Part shown: positions 31,101 to 42,557 of the stretch, in pieces | How positions within the stretch are numbered: the stretch's first letter is position 1 | Layout: each line of letters begins with the position of its first letter | DNA from: Lichenostomus cassidix | Taxonomy: Eukaryota; Chordata; Aves; Passeriformes; Meliphagidae | Assembly (NCBI GenBank): GCA_008360975.2 | Contig: CM039187.1 | Location: 20,427,495-20,491,494, forward strand | Length of the DNA: 64,000 bases | Direction of reading: 5' to 3' | Position numbers and translations under genes: made by a program | The notes under the pieces: model-generated | What the model was told of the DNA's origin: nothing | Databases searched by the model: none | Seen by the model: the letters and a program-made list of their open reading frames with translations, nothing else

Positions 31101-34100
31101 TGTCAGTCTTGATGAAAAGACAACAGTAATCAGTGGTCCAGAACATGGTAAGGAGAAAAGACTGAAAATACTTAGTTTATTTTATCCAGAGAAGCAAAAT
31201 CTACAAGGGACATTTTCATCAAAAGGGAAAAGGCTAAAGCAGAGAAGGGAATAAACTGTTCTCTGTATCTTCTGGAGATGGGGTGAAAAGCAGTAATCTT
31301 GGTTGCAGGAAGGGAAGCTGAACTGAAATATTATGAAATTACTCTACTGGTAAGAGTAGTGAAGCATGACATAAATGCAATTGAGTGGTGTTGAGCTTCA
31401 TCCACCAGAATTTTTCAGAAAAATTTAAATATAAGAAAATAGTTGGTTTGGGCTCTTGCAATGCAACTGAAAGGTATTTTGAGAAATCATCTAACCTCAG
31501 GTTCCCTGTTTTATTATGAAATCAATGAACATGCTCAGTGACTGAGATGACTACATGAAAATACAGACATTACAGGGATATTTAGAAATAATATTACACA
31601 ATTTACCCATCTTTTTAAAAAGCAGCTTTAAGAAATGGGTCCTATGAGAGAAAATAGTCTGGATTTGTGAATTAACAAGTAAAGGCAAACCTCTTAATGG
31701 TAGACTAATATCTATAAAGAGTTTTGAGCAAACCTTTTGGTGACTCTTAACAAAATAATATTCGAGAAAGTACTAGAATCCAATTAATTGTTTCTATGTC
31801 CCACTGGGTAAAATAATGTCAACGAATAACATGTGCAACTGGCAAGTGAATAAAATTATTATCCCCTATTGGATAGTGGAAATGTTATTTTTCTACCGAA
31901 TGACTGGAAAGTTTGTATGTAATGCTGTGATTTGGCATCATACACTGAATTACCTCAGTATGCTTGGAGCTCGAGGCCTCTGGGTGTGTGATAAAATCTC
32001 CCAAAGCACAGTATTATTGTAAGGAGGCAATCACGAAAGAAGATGAAAATCACAGGCAACCACAAGACTTTACATATTGGGATTTGCAATGCCAATTGCA
32101 AATTGGGACTTGATGCCTGTTTGGTGACAGTTTAGTTCCAGAAAACCAGATGGACACAGTTACACATCCACAGACAGTTTCACATTTATCAGAAATGAAA
32201 CAAAGTATCTCTGTGGTCACAGCTGGGATGTTCCAATGCAGTAAATTCATAACCTCAACAGTAGTAGTTAAGAACTAGTTACCACTAATTCTTCCCTAGA
32301 TTTTCTTGCCTTGTGGCACAAGACTTTAGCCTAAGTTAAAACAAAGCATCCCCAAGTGACATAAATCAGAACATCACTACTGCTGTTGAAATTGCAGCTG
32401 TTCCATGAAGATCACAGCCTGTACTTGGCACTACTACAGCATGTCAGCACCCATGATAAAAAAATCTTCACTAATTTTCCAACTCCTTCATCTTCAAATG
32501 CACCTGCAAAGTGTGACACATGGCAAATTTGTGTGGTTGGATAATATTTTTATTTTTAGATATGCTTACGTTGCTATGTTAACAGCAGCCCAGCCACATT
32601 AAGCGCCTTAAAGAGGTACCTGTGACCATTGCAATCAAATTTCACTCTAGAACTTGCTAGACAGTCCCTGAGTCAACACTGCAGGACAGCAAGGGGCTTT
32701 AAGTAGCTGCCATTCAAAATTGAATTGATTTGTCTCAGAAATTATTTTCCTTAGACACCTTGCATTTGGGATCAGGTGTATTTGATTACAGTCACCACAT
32801 TTTATAAATCCTCTTTAAGAACAAGCAATTGCAAATTTAATATCGAACTGTACATACACAGATAAATTAGAAATATTTTTCCAGAACAACCCAGTTTAAT
32901 CTAAAATAACTGCAATTAGGTTTATCTCACATATTAAATCTTTTGCCCTCTAAGAACATTGTCTTACATTAACTGTATCCTCTATTTACAATGGCTTTGT
33001 TTTAACACACACAGCATCAAGCGATCTTTTGTTTATTACCTGGGGAGACAAATCAGAGAATTTTTTTATATGCTGTAGTGGAAACCAGGCTACAGAAATG
33101 TTTTCTGATGGTCAACCCGACTCAGCCTTAAAACCACACTAAAGGGATTTAAAAACATTCAGAGGGAAAATTATATCAGCTACTAGCTTTACTTTTAAAA
33201 ATTTGGAGCAGTTTTTATTTTTACAGTTCTATTCTAGACATAAAATACACATATGTCCTCCTAAAGAATGAAAACAATCATATGGCAGGAAAAATACTAA
33301 CTGTTCAGAGGCAACAGAGCTGTCAGATATATAAGATGACAAGTGGTTGAAGGAGATAAAAAAACTGTACTTCAGCCTCCCTGGGATGCTAGCTTATCAG
33401 TGCTTTGAACTACAAAGCTAAAAAACAAAGTTTGTCACCGGACTGTGATCTATGTCAGCAGTCTTTTAGATCAACAGACCTGCAATAATAATAAAAAGAT
33501 GCATTATTAATCACAGCATGGAAAATATCAGGAGGCAGCAGCGTTTAAAGAACTATCTGGAACCAGATACTGAATCTCAATGAAAATATGACAAGCTACA
33601 GGGCCAGGCTATCCACAGCTGTGCTGGCCCTTACTCTGATAGACATTTTGTCAGTATAAAAAAAGAAACAAGTGTACAAGTATAATGAAATTTTATAGTT
33701 TTCACTACATTTGTTTAAGTAAGTCAGTTATCTTTGCCTTACTGACAATTTTACAGCTACAAAGACTGTCATAACAAGGTCCAAATTTCACAAATACAAG
33801 AGATTTTCTACTATGCTTTTTCCTATTAAATATTCATGACAAGGGCTGAAGTTCATATATATACGTAATGTATTTTACTGACTTAATCCCAAAGGATCCT
33901 ACAGATCTCCAGCATTTGAGCTTCTCCATTCAATCTGAATGAGAAAATAGCTATATCTGCTGGTATGTTCTATTTTCTAAAGGGATAATCAAGATCAGAT
34001 GCTATTTAATTATTGGATTTTCTTTGTCTGGTATCTTTTAAACTTGCCTGGACACTATGATTAAAATTACAGTGTATGGACTATTCCAATGGCAAAGAGC

Positions 34101-34426
34101 ATTTCTGAAGGAGCTTTCTCTCATACCAGTAAACCAGCCATGTTGTTGGTATCACCGCACAGGAGCTAATTTTTATTAATAACAAACCACTGCCAAACAG
34201 AACTTTTATTCTTGTATTTTTAGTTACAGAATCTTGCTGTGGAAACAACGATGCATCAAGACAGGCTTTACACATTAAACTTTACAGATTAAGCAACAGA
34301 AAAGAAATGTAAGTCCTCAGCTCAAAGGTATGGGTAATCAGATCAATCTGGAAACTTGTGAGCTATTAGAGAAATAATGTTTTAAAGGGAGAAAGTAAAT
34401 ATAGCACTGACAAGCACACCTTTAAA
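28111..34426. other. Intergenic, no gene recognised
   Basis: AT-rich sequence downstream of PLAU. I see no exons, no repeat family and no RNA gene. Open frames up to 118 codons (29360-29716, minus) show no recognisable protein. Confidence 0.5.
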
Positions 34427-34494
34427 ACTGAATGATATACAAGAGTGATTGAATTCTTATACTGAATGATCTACAAGAGTGACTGAATCCTTAT
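34427..34494 (+). repeat. 34-bp tandem duplication, two copies
   Basis: Copies 34427-34460 and 34461-34494 match at 31 of 34 positions (start ACTGAATGAT, end CTTAT). It is unrelated in sequence to the 34-bp duplication at 18027. Confidence 0.85.
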
Positions 34495-34659
34495 TTCTAG
34501 ATTTAGTACTATGTGTTTGGGCCAGCCTCATCTCTCATTTTACATGAAATAATCTCACACCTACAAAGCTCCCAGCAGACAAGGCAGCTTCCCTGATTTA
34601 AATCCAATTCTTCTCTATTAAAACTTCTATGAACATCTGAAGAAAAAGTAAGTATGTCT

Positions 34660-34950
34660 ATTATCGACTGGTCTAGATGCACTCACACTCTGATGGGCCG
34701 CACTTGCTTTTGCTCAAATCCGTGTGTGAGTTACGTGCCTGAGGCGGGCAGTGAGACGCGAACACCTCCATCCCTCTCCCGGCAGCCAAGGCACAGAGCT
34801 GCCGCGAGATGGCGGAGCAGCCTCGGAAAGGAGATGCTGGCGCTCGCAGCCAACGCACAGGCAATTCACCGAGCGCGTAAATCACAGTGAAGTGCTTTTA
34901 TTTATAGCATAACCTTTGCCCCCCTTCCACCCTAGTACTTATAAAAAGGT
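34660..34950. promoter_or_regulatory. Orphan CpG-rich block, possible promoter
   Basis: About 19 CpG dinucleotides fall in some 220 bp within an otherwise CpG-poor region. There is a YY1-like GAGATGGCGGAG at 34806-34817, whose ATG opens only a 23-codon frame ending at TAA, and a TATAAAAA at 34940-34947. No coding exon was identified. It could be the promoter of a non-coding RNA or a distal non-coding 5' exon. The vinculin gene often follows PLAU in vertebrates, but no vinculin exon is recognisable here. Confidence 0.4.
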
Positions 34951-35170
34951 GAGCATGGGATAAACAGTAGTTACTCCGCCATTTACGTATATAACCCGGC
35001 ACTGCTAACTGTGATCCTGCCAAACAACACTGATTCCTCGCTGACATTTATAATCTTGCATTTCCTGACCTATCTAGACTTCAGGTAATGCTAGCACACT
35101 TTGCAGCAGCAGAATGGCCAGAATGCTGTCCTTATGAGAACCCCTTGCCACAACAAAGACATTACTTAGT

Positions 35171-35290
35171 AAACAAAAACAACCAACCAACCAACAAAAA
35201 ACAAACAAACAAACAATCCAAAACAAACAACAACAACAACAACAACAAAAATCAAAACAAAAACCCCAAAAGCCAAAACCAAACAAAAGC
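35171..35290 (+). repeat. CAA/CAAA/CCAA-type simple repeat
   Basis: Runs of AACC, AAAC and AAC units, including (CAAA)n from about 35196 and (AAC)6 from about 35227. This is low-complexity sequence. The polyasparagine/polycysteine open frames here are artefacts. Confidence 0.95.
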
Positions 35291-35579
35291 AAGTTATTTA
35301 ATGTCCCGTTCACAGGAAGTCGTGGAATGCATGGAAACAGCGGGGAAAGTGTTTAAGAAGTGCCTGCAAAAGCGCAGTACACCACATAACCGTTTTCCTC
35401 CAACAAAGCACGAGTTCCACTGAAATAGCACGGGCACAGATAAACTGGCACACCAGGTACCAGCAAACGCGGCAATACTAAATCTTACCTAAGAAGGGTA
35501 ACAGTTATAATAGCGTTAAGTGGGAGCGCTGACAGTGATCCTCCCTGAGCCGCTCTAAAGCGCTGGATCATTAAAACGT

Positions 35580-35935
35580 GCCCGCCAACTACAGCCGCTT
35601 GAGAGCATTTGCTGCGAGCATCTCCTTCCGCGCCCGCGCTGGCGGCTCCGCTGGGGGCGCCCGCGCCTCGCTCCGGCGGGACGGGGACGGCGGGATGGGG
35701 ACAGCGGGATAGGACGGCGGGATGGGGACAGAGGGATGGGGACGGCGGGATAGGACGGCGGGATGGGGACAGAGGGATGGGGACGGCGGGATAGGACGGC
35801 GGGATGGGGGGATGGGGACAGAGGGATGGGGACAGAGGGATGGGGCGGCGGATTGGGGCGGCGGGGCCTGGGAGGCAGCGGCAGGAAGCCCCCGGCCGGT
35901 GGGACGTGCGGTGCAGTGGTGCGAGGCTGTACCCC
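35580..35935. promoter_or_regulatory. CpG island overlapping G-rich minisatellite
   Basis: A second CpG-dense segment (about 35580-35700, dense in GCGC and CCGCG) runs into a G-rich tandem array (35690-35870) and a GC-rich tail. No coding exon was recognised. With the block at 34660-34950 it forms a 1.3 kb CpG-rich zone 7 kb downstream of PLAU. A promoter role is inference. Confidence 0.4.
35690..35870 (+). repeat. G-rich 41-bp minisatellite
   Basis: The main unit is 41 bp: GATGGGGACAGAGGGATGGG followed by GACGGCGGGATAGGACGGCGG. It repeats at 35721 and 35762, with partial and rearranged copies (GGGATGGGGACAGAG) before and after. It has many GGG/GGGG runs on the + strand, so G-quadruplexes are possible. 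Long open frames on both strands here are products of the repeat, not genes. Confidence 0.93.
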
Positions 35936-38238
35936 CCACTTGTGCAAATAGTAATTTTTAAAATTTTATACCAACTTCAGGCCGTGCGGCCACGTCTAAG
36001 TGTGAACCAGCTCGCTGCTCTGCCCTGAGAGCTGCAGAGTCTTCTCCAGACCCCTTCTGTCACATGCTACACACAGCGACAAGTACTTTCCCGTACCCGA
36101 GTCAGAACAACATAGCAATTTGCTTTGAATTGGTTTCATCTCTTGGATTTTGAATGTTTGAAGTTTTAACTTCAAGTCAACACCCACAAAGTTTCTACAA
36201 ATGTTAGGGGAACTCAGTCCTTAACTGCTTTCTTACAGTAATGCAAACACACTCAGGTGATAGGCAAACGCTTGTTTATAATTTACTCTTCATGGGTCTT
36301 CACATCTGACACATTCAGGCAAGAAAGCCACGTACGGTGAAGTGATTTCTGACAACATGCTGCCACTAGAAGCTGCATCAACATTTTCAGAACACAACTG
36401 ACCTTACATTGACTAATTATTGTGATCTATTCAGGCATCAATGCACAGCTAAAATTATAAATCTTATCAATTTGTTCAAGAAGTTGTCCCATTCTGAAAG
36501 TAAAAATGGCATATCAAAATAAGTGTAACACAAAGCCTCCAGCCAGAAAGCACTTGAATGTGTTTAACGAGTAAGTCTGCACTCCCCTTTGCTAGAGTTG
36601 TCTGATTTGTGTTATCACTTTTTGCCAAATTTTAGGAAGCCCATGACCCAAATATTATAATTCTGAACCTTGGAAATAGGAAACTGTTAAAGCACCTGTG
36701 ACTGGAAAATTGTAAGATTAGAGAAACTTTTTCAGGCTCTGAATTATCAAATTAACATATTTTTAAGAAATATAAGATATAAGGCAAAGATAAAGAATCC
36801 TAATTCATCATTCCATTCAAGATTATTTTCTTCTTGACACATGAATGGACCTCAATATTGCTTAAAGAACCAAATGAGCAGAACTGAACACTTATTTCAT
36901 CTCATTCTGCAGATGTCAAACAAACATGACATCAGTCAGAATGCGCAGATATTCTGCATTTCTCACAAATTACTCACCCTCATTAGAAACAGGTTTTGTA
37001 ACATTTAAATTGGTTTGTTACTTACTCTGTTAGACATTACAAGAGAATAGCACATAAAAGCACCCTGTTTCTAGGTTACTATTGATCTTCCTTACAGATC
37101 ATTTAAGTTCTAAAATGATGCCAAATCCTCCATTCCTTTTATAGTTATTTCTGCTACAGGTATATGCTGTACCATGTTTTGACAGCAAATGAGATTAAGC
37201 TGTGGCAATCAGTATTGATTCACAAGTTAGAGGAGATAAGTAATTGTCATAATCTTCAGTGATTTCAAAAATTATTTCTAGAACTGATACCTTTTGCAAA
37301 AATCGCTGATTTGAATGCCAAGGATAAGTAAATAGATTTTTTCTTTTTGCTTAAGGGATAAATTCTAGCTGAGAATGTGAAGATAATTCAGCATAGAAGA
37401 AATCTTTCTAGAGCATTCAGTTATGAATTAAGTGAAAGCTAACACTCAAGTAATCAATTACCTCAACAAGATTCATTTGACCTATTAACATATGCTACAT
37501 AAACTCAAGATTGCATTGCACAGGAAAGATCTCTTTCACTCAAAAGATGGGAATTAAGTAGCTGTCATTTCCAGGCCCTGCTGAAGAAGGGAGTTTAATG
37601 AAGAAGCTCCTACTGTTACTGCCCGGGCTGCACTCAGTGTGGCAACCTTCTAGCATCTGCAGGAAGGTTATTAAAGCCACAGCAATGGGAGATATTTAAC
37701 ATGTGTCACTGGGATAAACATGGTCCAGAGAACTGATACCGTCTAGCATATGTATGAAAACGGAATTCTGCACCTTAGTACAAACACACACTTACTGACT
37801 TCCATAAGTTAATTCTTCCATCAGTGTCTTTCATTATGGACAACTCCTGATTTTTTAACTCTCTGAGACCAAAGCTTATTGGGCCTTTCAAAGCACAGAC
37901 ATAGGTGATAACTTCTTTAGCTCTTTTGCAACACAGTGCAAATACAACCCCCTTCACCTATCAAACATCACGTTCTCCAATCTCAGTATCAGATGTTCAG
38001 TCTAAGAGTAGTTATGACACGACAAGAGCCAGGATGTATTTCCTGCACTCTTTGGAGTGTATTCCTGGTCTCCTCACCACAGAACCTGCTCTAACTTGGG
38101 TGTTCCCTTTCTGCTTCTGTGTTTGTCCAGCTCTAAAAATAGGTTTTAACAGTTGCAGCACTTCTCTATTCACTGGGAAAGTATGTCTACCTTACATTAA
38201 GAGGCATATCATGCAAATATATATATATTTTCTTACTA
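35936..38238. other. Intergenic, no gene recognised
   Basis: AT-rich, no exon, repeat family or RNA gene recognised. Confidence 0.5.
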
Positions 38239-38575
38239 TAATCATAGAATCATAGAATATCTTGAGTTGGAAGGGACCTTACAAGGATCATCAAAGTCCA
38301 ACTGCTGGCCCTGCACAGGACAGCCCCAACAATCCCACTACGTGCCCTAGAGCATCTAAGCACTTCTTGAACTTTGGCAGGTTTGGTGCTGTGACCACTT
38401 CCCTGGGGAGCCTGTTCCAGTGCCTGACCACCCTCTGGGTGAAGAACCTTTTCCTAATATCCAACCTACACCTGCCCCAACACAATTTAATACCACTGCC
38501 TCGGATCTCATCACTGGCCACCAGAGAGGAGAGATCAGTGCCTGTCCTTCTGCTTCCTCTTGCAAGGAAGCTGCA
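38239..38575 (-). mobile_element. CR1 non-LTR retrotransposon fragment (3' end)
   Basis: Begins with AATCATAGAATCATAGAAT, the reverse complement of the CR1 terminal octamers, then 'ttggaagggacctta', 'ggagcctgttccagtgcc' and 'gtgaagaaccttttcctaat'. It is inserted in minus orientation and 5'-truncated near 38575. It is better preserved at its terminus than the other two copies. Open frames on both strands here are repeat-derived. Confidence 0.95.
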
Positions 38576-41500
38576 AAATTCCAAAGAAAGGGCAGAATTC
38601 CATTAGAAGAAAAGGTGCTACACAGCATGAATAGCAGATTAAAAAAAAAATCTGGTTATTCACTGTCTTTATGCACATTATTCCCACTGTTCCAACGAAG
38701 TGTAGCTGTGTGTCTAAACAAAGTATTTACTACTTTATAGGACATTTTCTCATTAGGTCCATAAATATTACAACTATATGAAAAATTCAAGTACTTGAAA
38801 AAGTACTTAAATTTTGTCATGAAACATGTCACAGCTTGATTTTAGCTGTTATAAAGGGGTTAAACTCTGCTAAAGAGGAAAGCAGTGCTTCAGCAAATGA
38901 ATCCAATTTTCTTTCCTAACTATACAAACTGTTGCATACATTTTCCCCTCTAGCAATCTCATTTTCGTTGTTTCACACCACCACCCTGAATAGTAATTTG
39001 GTTTTGAATAATTCCCCTCATCATAATGCAGATGTCAACACCAAATGATAGAGGCACATGCTACATCATATGCAGCAGCTCTGGATTAGAATGCAGACTC
39101 TTGTATGCAGAGCCAGTGGAGCATGTGGTTTTTATTTTTCAGCTGTTTCCATCAGATTGAAAATTCCACAGGCTACAGAGCTTTGAATAATTTAGAATGC
39201 TGCTTGGAATAATTTTCAGCTAGAAAAATATATAAAGGGGAGAGGGGAAATTACTTAATTTTAGTTTGCTGGATAGATTTGACTCCTAAACAATAGTGTC
39301 TTCCTAGGGAGGAGAGACTAAGTACATAAAACATGCCAGTTCAGGAGAACATATTGATTCGCTATATTAATGAGACTCCAGAGCAATTTCATCATTGAAC
39401 AAGACCAGCAGCAGGGCTATTTCTCTGTCTCTGTGACAGGAAAGGAATAAAACTAAGCTGTTGGCTTGCCTGACTACTCAGAACTGACAAGACTCAGGTA
39501 GGTGTAGAATAAATTAGCCTGCAATTGCTTTAACAGCAGTGTTGGGAAACCAAACACCATGGCAGTCGTTAGTTGAAACAAATTGGCTAAACATATTTAT
39601 TCAAATGCATTGGTGATTTAAGTGTTTAAAAAATGTAAGTTAAATGTTTTTAAATTCTATTACTTATGGGTATCTCTGGAGTTAACGAGCATGAACCCAG
39701 CAAGGGAGTAGGTTAAGGTCAGATTTCTCATTATGCAACTTTTTCCATCTCCTCTGCATGTGTCTCCCTCAGCTGGAGCCAAATTCAGAAACGCTATTTA
39801 TGTTGCACATAATTTTTCAAACAACTCTTTTACCAAATATAAAATACATCCTAAAGAATCTCACATGAAATAAAAAATGAAATCCTCTGCAAATCCTGTT
39901 TGTCTAGACTATGTCCTAATGAATAAAACAGCAGGACTTGAAATTGTTTTTCAGGATCAAGCCCAAATACTCAGCCCTCACCTCAATACCAGCAGCTCCC
40001 ACAGAATCTGACAGGCACTCATTCCACAGGCAGAATCTGGCAATTTGCTTTTACCCTTAAGTCCAGCTTGTCATGACATAGAAATATACCGCAGCAAGAT
40101 CAAAATCCTGCAAGGACAACACTCAGTCAAGAGATTCAGAACTACAAAATGCCCAAGTATGAATTTCTTATGCAGTTTATATTTTGTAAACATTTGCAAG
40201 TCATAGTTTCAAGTCTAGGCTGCAGCTCTAGCAAGAGGCTGACAAGGAACTGAACGGCAGTAGCAATACTGTTCTTTCTCTGAAGAGCCCCTCCAGGCCT
40301 TTCCTCACTTAAACCTGTCAAGTCTCTTTGCTCTGAGTCGATGACTCACTCAATTAGACTTCAGCTTATGCACTTTCACACTTCTGCCTCAGTCTGCATT
40401 CCACCTATTTGCAGTGCTGGGATTCTCCTCTGGATCTTTGCTGTGCCTGGCTCATGGTGTTTCAGAAGGAGCAGACGTGGCAGCAGCACACATTTTCCGG
40501 GCAGCTGCCTGCAGCTCTGTGCTTTCCCACAAACCCAGGACACGACCTTGAGCATACCAGATGCACAATCTTCTTCCTCATCAGCTGGAGTTCCATGAAT
40601 CAGCAGCAATATCTACTAAAAGATTCATGCTCAGAGCATTGACCGAGTGAGCAAAGGGAATATAATTCAACAAATCTCTTCATGTCTAATTAGACAGTGC
40701 TTGCACTCAAGTGGAGCCTAGCAGAAGTAAAAAGCCAACACTGCCAGATTCATGTGGACTGGTAACAAGTCACCAACTTGACTGCAGTTTTCTCCTGCTC
40801 CAAGGAACAAATGGAACTTAATCACTGACTGAGGGAGGAATGCCTGTGGTTTCAGCTTTGCTTCTGAGACTGATGGAGAGCAAACATCATGAAAAGCCAG
40901 ATAACTCATCTCCTCTGTTTCTCAAAGTCATGACTGAATCAAAGGGCTACACCTCGTGTAGGTTCTCATCTCTATTCCCATTTGGACTAGACTCCCATTT
41001 CAAGGCACAGTGGAAGACTATTCAATAAAAACAAATCATACAAATCTAATCACATCCTTTACTGACTGTAATTACACAACTTAAGCATTAACTTTCTGCG
41101 CTGGACTTTCATGCTGTATGTTACTTCATTTTGTGATATATTCCTGGGACAAATGGAAATACAAAATAAAAAAAAGCTGAAAACCAAAAACTCAGGAAAG
41201 CCACATTAATTTATGTATCCATCTGGTAAGTCCTGCTATTGTTTCTTACACAGAACTTAGCAGATAATAGTTATTTTCTATGGTTCAAACCACTTCATTA
41301 TTTCATTAGCACTTATACTGATTAATTAAAATCTCATGTGAAAAAGCATCAAAGCATAAATTCTATTAAATATGGAATTTATTATCATCAACGCAGCCTA
41401 AAATTGATGTCTTGATTGCATTTTCTACAAAAGCCGTACTACTGAGCAAAGTGAACATTACAATACCATGTATTCTGAACCTAGATGGCAGCTTGTAAGT

Positions 41501-42523
41501 TCAAAAAGAAACTAAGCTTAGTGGTGTATGAAGACATAAAACTCACTAAAACAGGTAATTCCAACACAAAGGAAATGGGCATGGAGATGAGTCTTCATTT
41601 GGAATCTGTAAGGGCAGTTAATGCATTAAAAATGGCATATTGCTTGTGAAGGTAGATGTTCATATAAAGACATTCTAACACAGTTAGTCATTAGTAATGT
41701 TTTTTCAAATGTAAAAAACAGCTAAAACCTATATAAGCTAGAAGGAATGAGGTATTTAGATTTCATGAGTGGTTATTCTTTTGTAGGGACCTCAAGACTT
41801 TATATCAACAAAGCAACCTCTGAGTGTGAAAGCTGTCTATACTTTCCTTCAGCAGACATTGATCTCAGTGGACTTAGAATAATGACAGCTTTGGGAATTG
41901 GCTGTGATGCAAACCTGCATGATCACAGGACAGGCAAATGTTGGTGTCAGAAGATGATATGTAGCAAATATAAGGCAAATATCTATTCTCTGTGTACAAA
42001 GAGGTGAAAGGGTGCTTCTGCATCCCTGACCCTGACAAAAGAAATCTTAGAGTCCTTCCTAACATACCTTTATGAGGGTATCACCAAGCTGCTAAATGCT
42101 TATTATCATACTGACAAAGATCATGGCACAGCAATTAAATCAACTGAACTATGTTTCTCACCGGGGGCTTGTGTGTCAAGCATAGAAAATAACTTTAAAA
42201 TTAGGTCCCCATTTTGAACCTGCAATGTTCTTGTCTTCCTTCACCGCAGCATCTCTTTCATGGCCATAGATAAGACTTGATTTAAAACAAGCACCTGGTC
42301 AACAAGAATCCTGTACTGTAGAACAAGCAAAATAGGTTTTTGTGAAGCACCAATGGTATTTAACAGTGTCTTTAGTTAGAAATAATACCATTCATCCAAA
42401 GTGGAATAACAAAGGCTGTGAGAACGTGTAATGATATATGTTGTTTTGCTCAGAGCCCAGAGTCAAAGGATTTCAGCTTTCATTCACAAGAAAAATTGTA
42501 TTCCTCATGGCTGGAGAGAAAAA
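38576..42523. other. Intergenic, no gene recognised
   Basis: AT-rich, no exon or repeat family recognised. A symmetric site TGAGTCGATGACTCA at 40334-40348 contains an AP-1 core. Confidence 0.5.
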
Positions 42524-42557
42524 GTAAAATAATGACTCAGGTAAAATAATGACTCAG
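42524..42557 (+). repeat. Exact 17-bp tandem repeat with two AP-1 cores
   Basis: GTAAAATAATGACTCAG occurs twice without a mismatch (42524-42540, 42541-42557). Each copy holds a perfect AP-1 core TGACTCA (42533-42539 and 42550-42556), spaced 17 bp apart. An enhancer role is possible but unproven. Confidence 0.9.

Noticed and set aside
35074..35423. Open frames with polyasparagine or polycysteine runs
   Set aside because: They are made by the CAA/CAAA simple repeat.
35555..35961. Several proline- or glycine-rich open frames on both strands
   Set aside because: They are translations of the G-rich minisatellite in different frames, not genes.
34660..36000. Possible first coding exon of vinculin in the CpG block
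   Set aside because: No ATG in this block opens into a vinculin-like N-terminus on either strand. The YY1-like ATG gives only 23 codons.
38262..38740. Four overlapping open frames on both strands
   Set aside because: All lie in or extend from the CR1 copy at 38.2-38.6 kb.
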